NCBI GenBank assembly: GCA_009760855.2
Contig: WPIO01000004.1
Location: forward strand, 746,001-810,000
Reading direction: 5' to 3'
Source of the DNA: Cristatella mucedo
Lineage: Eukaryota > Bryozoa > Phylactolaemata > Cristatellidae
DNA length: 64,000 bases
Made by a program: the position numbers and the translations under genes. The notes below the pieces were generated by a model, which ran no database searches, was not told where the DNA came from, and saw only the letters and a program-made list of their open reading frames with translations. Positions 1-64,000 of the stretch are shown here, in pieces (the first letter of the stretch is position 1; each line of letters begins with the position of its first letter).

Positions 1-246
1 ATCTATTTATGACAGAATTTAGTGGGTCCCTGTGATTCATCCTTTTATGTGCTTATGCCAGCTGATACTGTTGCATGCTGCCACTAAGCACACTCGCATG
101 CTAACCCCCTGTGCACGTCACCCCTAGCCATGTTATTATTGCTGTTTATTGAGCTTGCTACCACTTCGATCGTACTTCCTTCGCAGTAATTGTAAAGCGC
201 CTAGAAAGAGATTGAGTTCTCTGAGGGCGCTTGATAATTATTACAA
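1..246 (+). mobile_element. L2-like LINE (family A), 3' end fragment
   Basis: This is the 3' untranslated end of the LINE seen best at 27880-29430, here in plus orientation. It contains the low-complexity part with repeated GCATGC-type words and ends with the hairpin tail GCGCCTAGAAAGAGATTGAG...TCTCTGAGGGCGC at about 197-230. A short TAATTATTA stretch follows. No coding sequence remains. Family assignment rests on matching the other copies in this window by eye. Confidence 0.75.
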
Positions 247-329
247 AGACGCCTCTTGTGACCTCTACTCTCTTGAGATTGAGTTGTCAAGACCTCGAGA
301 AGACCTGCATCGAGAATAATTCCTAGATG

Positions 330-1000
330 CCAACAGGAGATGTGAATTGTGGGGAGTTACGTTTGAAAAAAGAATCACAAGGACTGAGATGCCTGGAGAA
401 CTCGCTCAAGATGTCGGTCTCTCAGCAGAAGAGGAGATATCAAGAATACTTCAGGACAGCATAGACAATCTCCGACAAGAATTACAATTAGGTTTAACCG
501 GCTCACAGATCTTGATGGCAAATTTGGTTTCTTGTTTGAAGTTGAGCAGCTTTTGAAGACACTTGACCAGACCAAACTCCGAAAGCAATGTCTAGATCTT
601 GGATCATTCTATTGTTCAGAAGTTGATGGAATAGAGCATTTCCAAAAAAATATGTGACTGTAAAATGCTCCTTGTCACACGTCACGACTCGGTACCGAAG
701 ACCCCATGGAACTCACATCTTTCATTGTAAGTTTTGGAGGAGACATCTCTCTTAATTTGAGAGTTGCCTTGCAAGCTCTTCTCACCGCAGCTGTATCAGT
801 AGCCAGTTGTGAATATTCCTTAATAAAAAAGCTAAAGAGAGTCACGTCTTATCTAAAAGCATCAATGGTGCAAGATTGGCTTTCCGATTTGGCCTTGTAA
901 AAGCATAGGGAAAGTAACTCAAGAAAATATTGACCTTCAAACTGTAGTAGACCAGTTTGCCACGTTCAAGGCCAGAACAATTCACCCAAGTTAAAGCCAT
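330..1000 (+). pseudogene. hAT-type transposase (ZMYM1-like) C-terminal relic
   Basis: Broken reading frames encode pieces typical of hAT transposases. Around 520-660 there is a stretch reading GFLFEVEQLLKTLDQTKLR, which resembles the FGFLF...L segment of hAT/ZMYM1-like proteins. At 706-897 the dimerisation-domain signature is visible: VASCEYSLIKKLKRVTSYLK followed by LSDLAL, compared with the family pattern VASCERSFSKLKxIKxYLRS...LxxLALL. Stop codons and frame changes separate the pieces, so no functional protein can be made. It lies beyond the 3' end of the iRhom gene. Confidence 0.7.
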
Positions 1001-1251
1001 GATAGCTACCTGTACTACAATTAATACAACTTTTTCGACTCGATGCGCCTCCTGGCCTTCTTTGTGCTTTGAATTTCGTCTATTGTGGAGCTATTTTGCA
1101 GCTATTTTTGACAAAGGGAAAGGCGCCGTTTGCAGCTTTGTCCTCGGGTGCTGACCGGTCTCACTTCGCCTTTGGCGGCGATGCAAGCAAACGCAAGGCT
1201 CATCAAACTTTTATCTCGGCCCTCGGTTTCGGGCTTCGGGCCGGCGTCGCC

Positions 1252-20523
<19,272 letters not shown>

Positions 20524-20665
20524 CTGCAACGTGCGAAACGAACAGCGACAGCGATCGATACCCGCTTCCATGGGCGTAGCCAGCATTAAAAAACAAAAAG
20601 AAAAGAAAAAAGACCTTTACCTTCTAGGATGGCAGCCGGCCGTGAAAAAAAAATAAAAAATAAAA

Positions 20666-20834
20666 TCCTAGCTGATTAAACAGCCTCTTTTTGTATAGCG
20701 ACAGAGGAGCCTTTGCGGCAATCACCACCGCTTGCAGTGGCGATAAAGAATCGCCCACAGCAGGAATCGAACCCATGACCTCGGGACCGAGGTCGTGAAA
20801 GCAACCACCTTACCTAGTGTGCCATCACGGCTCA
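20666..20834 (-). mobile_element. tRNA-derived SINE (type 1), well preserved
   Basis: On the minus strand: A-box-like GATGGCACACTAGGTAAGG, spacer, exact B box GGTTCGATTCC, then a tRNA-unrelated body ending GAGGCTGTTTAATCAGC and an AT-rich (ATTTT)n tail. RNA polymerase III promoter boxes are 50-60 bp apart, as in tRNA-derived SINEs. Copies are at 7000, 24564, 30655, 46821, 48735. Confidence 0.9.
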
Positions 20835-21676
20835 GGGAAGGCTTTCGAGAGAAAGCCACTCGACACGTCTCTTTCGTGTCGCTCGAAGGAGAGGCCGGGG
20901 TATGCTCGGCTCGCTAATCCGTCCCTAGATTATTGCCATCCCCCCATTTTTTTTGTTCAGGACTGACCGTCTGCGTCCTAAATTGCCTGCAACTGTTTCG
21001 AAGCAACAGCAGCTCGTCCAGTCAGTATTCAGCAGCATGGCTGACACAGTGCACCACTACTTTCTGACCTTCATTAGCTCCTTAGGTAGCATCGGAACGA
21101 TTTCGTAATCCTTAATCTGGCTAACAGAGAAATTCTTTCCAAGAAAAAGATCAAGTTTTTGAAGTGCTATACAGATTTACTATTATTTTCGCTATTATTC
21201 GCTCGCTTGTACCAGCTTACCTATTTGGCCTCCGAGCTTCGCCGGCGCTCTCTCGTACCACCCGCACCTCAGCACCGCAGTCATCTCTCCGTCCTTCGCA
21301 CTAAATTGAAATATGTTAGTAATCGACCCTTCATCTCTTACGCACAGAAAGCCCGGAAATAGCTTCTGGCTACGGTCACTATGTCCGACGATCTTGCTTC
21401 TTTTAAGTACCAGCTTGAGGCTTGAGCATCTGTTCCGGTCAGCTTTCTCTTCACCTTGCACTCAGCACTTGTCTTTTTTGATCCGGCGCGCTTTGCCTTA
21501 GCAAATTTGCACGATTTACTTCGCGTTAATAGCCAGAGGTCTTAATAACTGGTAGCCAAGAGTGCCTTCATGTTTGACTTAGCATACTCTCCGAAGCATG
21601 CTACCAGTTTGCCTTGGCATGATTTATGCATTACTTTTACAGTCACCTACCCCATGGTTACTGATTCTCTAGCTGC

Positions 21677-21790
21677 GAGTTTTGAAGCGGCTACATAGAA
21701 ACTGTGCACTCAGGCGCTTGCGGCTGGTGCAAAACTCTGCAGCTAGGCTTGTCAGTAGTGAGCGCTACCGATTATTATTAGTTTTCGTAT
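21677..21790 (+). mobile_element. L2-like LINE reverse transcriptase fragment
   Basis: Encodes ALRRLRLVQNSAARLVSSER, the same as LQLVQNSAARLV in the intact copy at 28118-29320. Both ends are truncated. Confidence 0.8.
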
Positions 21791-22003
21791 TAAATCCGCG
21801 CCTGATTCGAATCCGAGCTTTTCGAGCTGCTTCTAAACAACCGAAGGAAGTTCGTGTGCACAAATAATCGCCGTAACAAATGGCTAGCTAACAGCATTTG
21901 GTCGACGGAGCGCCGACATCAAAGAACGTGGCTCCACTGATGGGTCGTTAGCTCAATCGTCGTCGATCGAGAGAGATATACATGCATACATATATATATA
22001 TAT

Positions 22004-22140
22004 AATTAATTTGTATAGCACCCCAAGAGAACTTAATCTCTATTCAGGCACTTCACATATGCCTCGGAGCTCGAGCCCACGACCTCAGCCAGACCTTGGT
22101 CGGGGCGAGCACCTTAGCCGCTGGACCAAACCAGCTCGAT
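22004..22140 (-). mobile_element. tRNA-derived SINE (type 2) with LINE-like tail
   Basis: On the minus strand: A-box-like TGGTCCAGCGGCTAAGG, B-box-like GTGGGCTCGAGCTCC, then GTGCCTGAATAGAGATTAAG and TTCTCTTGGGGTGCTATACA. This last part matches the L2 family-A hairpin tail. A (TA)n run follows the 3' end at 21986-22003. Confidence 0.85.
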
Positions 22141-23741
22141 CGAGTATTCTATTTATGGGTTAGCATGCGCACAGCGAAGGCTGACTAAACATCGCAAAGA
22201 CAGTGGTCAAGCGTAAGGACAGGATAAACAGTTCATGTGCTAAAAAAAACTGTCACTGCCCTCCATCAAATACGCTCGCATTTGACAAAAAAGGAGGCAG
22301 CATTTTTAATCAAAGCTACATATTCAAGCTTAGCAGTACATCAGGCAAGACGGTTTTCTATAACTATGGCCTCACTCGAAGGAAATAGTGCAATGGGTTG
22401 CAAGTGAATTAGTGGGATTTTCTTTATTGATCTCGCTGGGGGAAAATATCGACTGGATTTTTAACTGGTGCACTCAATTCAGAGTTATCTTCTCAAGAGA
22501 AACTCGTGGCTTCGCACCTGGATCATCTTGACAAACGAATGCGAACACAAACGCTAGATATCTAAGATTATTTTATAACTTGAAGCCCAATATATAGCAC
22601 TTTGCTAAAATCAAGATTTCTAAATAGTTTCCAAATTTGCAGATGATTTAGTCAAGAGTAGAACAGAATAGTCAAATCTTGTGTTCGCCCAAAGAGTGCA
22701 ACATGAGATGGTGCCTTTACCTCACGCTCCTAAAGCCTGAAACTCACTCCCCACTGACGTCACGGCATCCTCTGACTTAACCGCATCTAAAAAGAAACTA
22801 CGAACCATTTTTCAAAGCTGCATTTGCTATGTCCACGTGCGTTGACACATGTGCGCTTATGGGATCTGACACATCGACACGTTCTTACGTTGTTCATGAC
22901 ACGTTCTTACCCATCACTAATTGGCTTGCTTCCTTTCCAAAATATCTAAACTACCTTGAACGAGATTAAATTCTCTTAGGGCCGCAACCTCTTACTATTT
23001 TGTTTATTAAAAAAACAACATTTTCTTGTGCCCAAGTAAACGAGGTCGCTCATTAATTAAGCTAGAAACCACTGCTGTATGTTTAGAAGTTCACTCCTGC
23101 TCGTGCCGGAACTTCAACAGCCGGGTGAGCGGTTCGTAGTAATGGCTTCTTCTACGGCAGCAGGATGGCGAAGAGGAATCGTTGTCTGCTCATGATTTAA
23201 CGCAACGTATACGCCCGAGTAGAGTGATCGAGTGCTTAGCCGCTGACTCACGTATAATGATATAGAGTCAGCCCTGATGTACACCAATTTTACAAGCACC
23301 TTCAAACTATGCCGAGTTCCTCCAACGCTAAGCTAACGGGCTATTGAGCCAAACCACCCCGGCCTTTTCTGACGTCACCGGCGAAGCTTGAGTGAGGTCA
23401 CTCAGCTATCGAGGCGTAGAGCCGATCGAGGGGGACGTGTAAGACTGCCGAGCCTTATGGGGTCGCCTCGCCAGCTACCTAAATGACGCCCGAGCTCTCT
23501 CTGGAACGCGGCTGAGTATTTGACCGCTCTCAGGGATATGATTCGAGGCCAGATGCTGCGGAAAGCTCGCGAAAAAGCTTTAGCGCTCACTGTAGCGCTC
23601 AGCCAGCAGTGCCTTACCTCAGTTGAGCAGGCTGAGCCGGCAAAGGCCGAGCTTTGCCCGAATCCATTCCCCGACATTAGGTCAGCTGGCATTACCGCTC
23701 AGCGTCTGCACCACGATAGAGTGAGCGATGAAGCGAGCGGA

Positions 23742-23772
<31 letters not shown>

Positions 23773-24563
23773 CTTCGCGTTAGATAATAAGAAGCCGCCT
23801 CGCTGTTCGACGCAGCGTCGCATAGCGAGCGGTAAACTTAGGGCGCTCGTGACGGTGATGGCAATTTTAGTTCATGAATGCTGACGAACCGAGGCGGATA
23901 ATCGCAGCGGTCGCGGGTTCATCCATGACAAACGCGAGCCGTATGCGCCCGTGGCAGCCCCGAGCGGTCATCATCGAAATGTGTAAACTAATGGCAGACG
24001 CGTGTAGTCAACCTCGGATTTCATTTTTCAGGAACGCTCGCGCGTACAATGCTCGCTCGCAGTCGGATCCACGCATTGATTTCGGTGCCACTCTAGTCCG
24101 ACTGACGAAAGAAAGCACGTGTAGGCACTAGCGTGAGGGTCGCACGAGTGCCTAAACGTGTATGTGCAGCTACTGCAGAGGCGACGTCCTTCACTTTGCG
24201 AGCGCGCGTCCAGAAAGCTTCAATAGGCCATTCGGTGGCCGTCGAGATACAAAAGGAGCTTCGATTATTCCCGATTACATGCGGAAGTAGATTTAGGATA
24301 ACGATCTTGAAAAAGCATACCTTGATTAATATATGCGGCCCGACGAAATCTGTAGACGAAGCCGAAATCTGGTCAAAATTAGCGCAGAAACACCAAATCT
24401 CCGAAAATAGCTAAAATCTATGCAAAGAAGGTAGAAGTGTGCTCATAAAATTCAGTGATCTGCTCACATCTTACTCGGGATTTGGACCGATAATTCAGTC
24501 GAAAGTTAACAAGGCTCACGGGAAGTCAGCAATCTGTCGACAAAAAAGAGTAAAGAGTAAAGG
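22141..24563. other. no gene recognised
   Basis: Under the model with a first exon at 25762 this is iRhom intron 1; otherwise it is intergenic. Only a short (GA)n at 23750-23773 stands out. Open frames at 23402-23692 minus and 23520-23783 plus have no recognisable motifs. Confidence 0.6.
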
Positions 24564-24720
24564 TTAGCTGATTCAAAAACCCGATTTACGAAGCTATAGC
24601 ACAGCTTTAGAGGCTATTTCTCCGCTTGGAGTTAACACTAAAGACTTGCCTGCTGCCGAGCTCGAATCAACGATGACTTGGGTCGGGAAATTCAAGCACC
24701 TTACCACAGTGCTACGACCG
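24564..24720 (-). mobile_element. tRNA-derived SINE (type 1), diverged
   Basis: On the minus strand: GTCGTAGCACTGTGGTAAGG (A-box region), TTGATTCGAGCTC (B-box region), and an end resembling GGGTTTTTGAATCAGC. It is more diverged than the copies at 20666 and 46821. Confidence 0.6.
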
Positions 24721-25634
24721 ATCAAACTGTAACTTAACAAAATTTAGACTAAGTAATACGAGTACATCCCGTCCGGTGAACAAAAATTCGCCACCGATTC
24801 TTTAGCAGGCGCTGATCGAAGAACGAGAGGCCGCATACTTGCAAAGTAGGACAGCTCGCGATATGCACGTAAATACATTCCTCTGACTAAATGCAGTCTC
24901 ATAATCGGCATTTCAAATTCAGTTTTAATTTAATTGGGTGAAAAGATCTTGGAAGTTTTGATTTGCACGTGCAAGGTGACTGCTAGTGTACAAGGCCACG
25001 AATGTCCTCACTTTCAACGACGTCACTCCTCGAATCCGGGAAAAGGGGGCCCGCAATTCTCCAGCACCTGTAGTGCCGGTCGTGCTTGTTCGCAGCTGCG
25101 AATAGTTGTAAAAAGCTAAAAGAAAGCACCATAAGCAGATAATTCAGCTCACCGAATGACCACAGTTGCCCTTTCTAATGTGAACTGAAATCGCACGAAT
25201 TGATCGACTCACTCAACTCAATACTCAAGGGTCGCTCGCTACCTTCTTTGGCTAGGAGCCAACGCCTGCCGACCACTGGCCGTGTGCGGCCGCGGCGTAG
25301 CTCACTCTAAGCTTTCTGCCTGTTAGTCGGCCAGAAGGGACATGATCCTCTCGTCTTCGTTCTCCTCTTGGAGCTTCCGACGCGATAGCCGACGCGCATG
25401 GGAGCGACGAGAGTTCCATTCGTTCCAAAAGCAACAGCGTCGCAAAACTCTTATCTGTAAGCTGTGACAGCTTCGAGCTGTACAAGCGGGCCAGATTTTT
25501 TAATTAAGCTCGATTGATTTAGCTTGACATATCCTTTTCCAGGCGTCCTGAGCGGGTACTTCCGAGCTACTCCCACAACGCACGATCCGCAGCGGCCCTC
25601 CGGGGCGTTCCAGGAAGTGAATTCGTCGCTACAC

Positions 25635-25762
25635 TTATAATTTCCGCTCGCTGTACTTCCGGTCATCGCCGGCGCTACCCGGCGTACAATTTGTGTTGTG
25701 GGCATAGGCGATTGAAGGCCTTCAGCGAAGTCATCGAAAGTAATATGCCGAGGCTTCACCAT
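25635..25762 (-). CDS. candidate first coding exon of iRhom
   Basis: ATG at 25762 opens a frame reading VKPRHITFDDFAEGLQSPMP and continuing. A possible donor TATAA|GTGTAG at 25634 would leave phase 2, which is exactly what the acceptor of the 20126-20523 exon needs. The frame stays open beyond that donor, to 25451. The start context is moderate. It could instead be a chance frame or belong to another gene. No similarity supports it; RNA reads would decide. Confidence 0.35.
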
Positions 25763-26065
25763 ACGTCTGATCGGCTCTTGATATGACCGCAGAGTCTCAC
25801 TGCTTTAGGGCGATTGAGCTAGTCCTCCCCCAGCTACCGGCAATCGATACCGATCTCTCTCTGGCCTGCCTGGGGTTCGCGGGCTTGACCTGCTGGCTGT
25901 AGCTGCATTGGTGAGTTAAATCAACTGTTCCTGCGTTGCAGCCAAGTTTTGGAAGTGCTCGCTTGTTAGACCCATGTCAGCCAACACTTGTATGTCTTTT
26001 CGCCTTCTTTAACCTCTTCTCTAACATCGCCCAGCTGTAATCGGATAGGCGCCTACTGCTGAACC
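25763..26065. promoter_or_regulatory. possible bidirectional promoter between iRhom and synaptojanin
   Basis: The space between the two putative start codons is 303 bp if the 25762 exon is real. No TATA box at a useful position is seen. The assignment depends on divergent gene order, not on a motif. Confidence 0.3.
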
Positions 26066-60328
<34,263 letters not shown>

Positions 60329-61059
60329 GTAAGATGCTGCTGCTGCTGCGCTTGGCTCCATCCAAGGCTCAGACCGCAGCGCTCTTTGCGTGCGAATGTC
60401 GAAACCGTCCGCAGTCAGACTGTGGTCCGGTGTGGGGTGGATGCTGCCTGCACCGTACCTATCGAAATTGACGCTGTCCGAAAGAAATTTCCATCTAAAC
60501 GCGTACATAGTTAGGGAACAGACGACGGCGCATTCCTTGGCATACACGTATTGCTTTTTTTTGCTGTATGATACGTGGTTGATGTGAGCTGTACTGTGCT
60601 CGTAAATGTTGGTATATTTTTGTTTGCTTGCCGTAATTTCAGGCTAGTCGTAATAGCTAGCACCCCTTGTATGGTTAGCAAGCACATTTGCGTAGAAGAA
60701 AAGAGTTCCACTGTGTATCGCTGCAGCTCGCTGTGTATCGCTGCCTCCGGCGGCATTCGGAGAGGAGGGCTGAGTCGAAGGCTGCCCGGAAATAGTCCGA
60801 GGCCCTGCCTGAACTAGTGCAACGAGTGTTGGCTACACCAAGACAGCATAGGCTTTTTGTGTGGAAATGACATCTATATTCTCAGGCCTGACCAGGCTTC
60901 TTTGCAATGGCAGGCATTGTTAGCAAAATGCAGCATCGAGTGTCTTAAACCAGCACCCGTCAGATCGCTAGTCCATTCAAGCCCTGCTTCTTCAAGCGTC
61001 GTAGGCTGACGACCCACAAATCAACGATTTTAGGAGATAGGAACCTAGTGGAACGAAAC
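60329..61059. other. region after the last placed synaptojanin exon
   Basis: No exon can be supported. The last placed exon ends in phase 1, so at least one more exon must follow. Confidence 0.5.
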
Positions 61060-61150
61060 TGAAGTGGGCTCAAGAGCCGTGGCACATATGAAGTGCCTGA
61101 ATATTGATTAAGTTCTCTTAGGGCGCTATGCAAAAGAATTATATTTTATT
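61060..61150 (+). mobile_element. SINE type 2 fragment (LINE-tailed)
   Basis: GGGCTCAAGAGCCGTGGCAC, GAAGTGCCTGAATATTGATT, AAGTTCTCTTAGGGCGCTAT, then AT-rich tail. The head is lost. Confidence 0.7.
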
Positions 61151-61329
61151 TTGGTGTGCAGAGCCTGGTAGAGCTGTGCATGCCATTTAATTTTCAGAAT
61201 TTCGCTAACTGGTCATTTGTTGGTGCCTCGATAGAAGTCCTATAGTCAAAGCTACGCCGGCTGAACTGCAGCTATAGCCGGTAGTAAGGGGTAGGGAGGG
61301 AGGGATCATTGGCCTGTCAAACCAACTAC

Positions 61330-61425
61330 AGTGTATCTATAAAGCATCTGTTAAGTGCCTAAAAAGAGGTTCAGTTCTCTAAATGTGCAGTACAAATTTA
61401 TTATTGTTATTATCATTTTTATTAC
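61330..61425 (+). mobile_element. L2-like LINE (family A) 3' hairpin tail
   Basis: AAGCATCTGTTAAGTGCCTA, AAAAGAGGTTCAGTTCTCTA and (TTATTG)n. Confidence 0.65.
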
Positions 61426-63445
<2,020 letters not shown>

Positions 63446-63769
63446 GCGGATTTCGGAGCACCTCGGGATTTTACTTTGGATAGTTGCTCATTGAGCTGAA
63501 CTCGGCCACCGAAACCCCCTCTCAAAATGCCACCCCATTGACCGACCGACATTTCTGGTTATTGGTTGACAGAGATGCCGACGTGAAAGAAGTGGGTTAG
63601 GGGTGGGAAATTGGTCGTTCCTAGTACCAGCTCCAAGCCGGCTGTTGGCCAGAGCGATCGTATTGCCGTCGGTGAGCCGTCAGTGATAGCAGCTACCGTT
63701 GATGGGCTGCCGTGCTGCTTTCATAAAGGGCACCACGATCCACAGCAGGCAGTCCTTCGGTTCCACTAC

Positions 63770-64000
63770 ATCTCCTTGTCTCTGTCTCTAGCTGTCTCTG
63801 TCTGTCTCTCTATTCCTGTCTCCTTCTCTGTCTCTGTTTCTGTCTGTCTGTCTGTTTCTCTATGTGTCTCTGTCTCTCTGCCTGTCTGTCTCTGTCTGTC
63901 TATCTCTGCCCCTGTCTCTCACTCTTCTCTCTCTTTCTCTCTCTCGCTTTCTCTCTCTTCTCTCTGTCCCTGTCTCTGTCTCTCTTTGTGTCTGTCTTTG
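63770..64000. repeat. (CT/CTGT)n compound microsatellite to the window end
   Basis: CTGTCTCT, TGTCTGTC and CTCT units. It is the pyrimidine counterpart of the 63119 purine tract, 330 bp away. Confidence 0.95.

Noticed and set aside
20666-20834. Possible functional tRNA gene (good A and B boxes)
   Set aside because: The cloverleaf cannot be completed, and the same unit with a unique body and tail occurs many times in the window, so it is a SINE.
23402-23692. 96-residue minus frame as a possible iRhom 5' exon
   Set aside because: No suitable splice sites and no similarity to the family.

Overview
The window is nuclear DNA of an invertebrate animal. Two multi-exon genes with GT-AG introns are interrupted and separated by LINE, SINE and DNA-transposon debris and by very long simple repeats. 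I cannot name the phylum. All exon boundaries below come from reading splice sites and matching reading-frame phase across each junction by hand; no search or alignment program was run.

Left third, minus strand: an iRhom (inactive rhomboid, RHBDF / rhomboid-5) gene. Ten exons join in frame from 20523 down to a stop at 1252 and give about 1063 codons. The cysteine-rich iRhom domain, the first membrane segment and the complete rhomboid core are recognisable. Both protease catalytic positions are replaced, as expected for a pseudoprotease. A small open segment starting with ATG at 25762 could be the first coding exon.

Right two thirds, plus strand: a synaptojanin gene starting at ATG 26066. Twenty-three exons with matching phases run to 60328 and encode the Sac1 phosphatase domain (CIDCLDRTN), the inositol 5-phosphatase domain (WNVNGG, GDFNYR, WTDRIL, SDHRPV), an RRM-like domain and the start of the proline-rich tail. 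The 3' end is not resolved; it lies in 60.3-64 kb or beyond. If the first iRhom exon is right, the two genes are head-to-head with about 300 bp between start codons.

Introns and flanks hold at least two L2-like LINE families (one 1.5 kb copy keeps an uninterrupted 400-residue reverse transcriptase), two tRNA-derived SINE families, a decayed hAT transposase, a pogo/Tigger-like MITE remnant, a diverged satellite of about 180-bp monomers, perfect and near-perfect inverted repeats, and long (CT/GA)n, (CA/TG)n, (TA)n and (CGG)n tracts. The most informative observation is that one SINE family carries the same 3' hairpin tail as the L2 LINE, pointing to a LINE/SINE partnership. Several copies are nested in each other, which gives a relative order of insertion.
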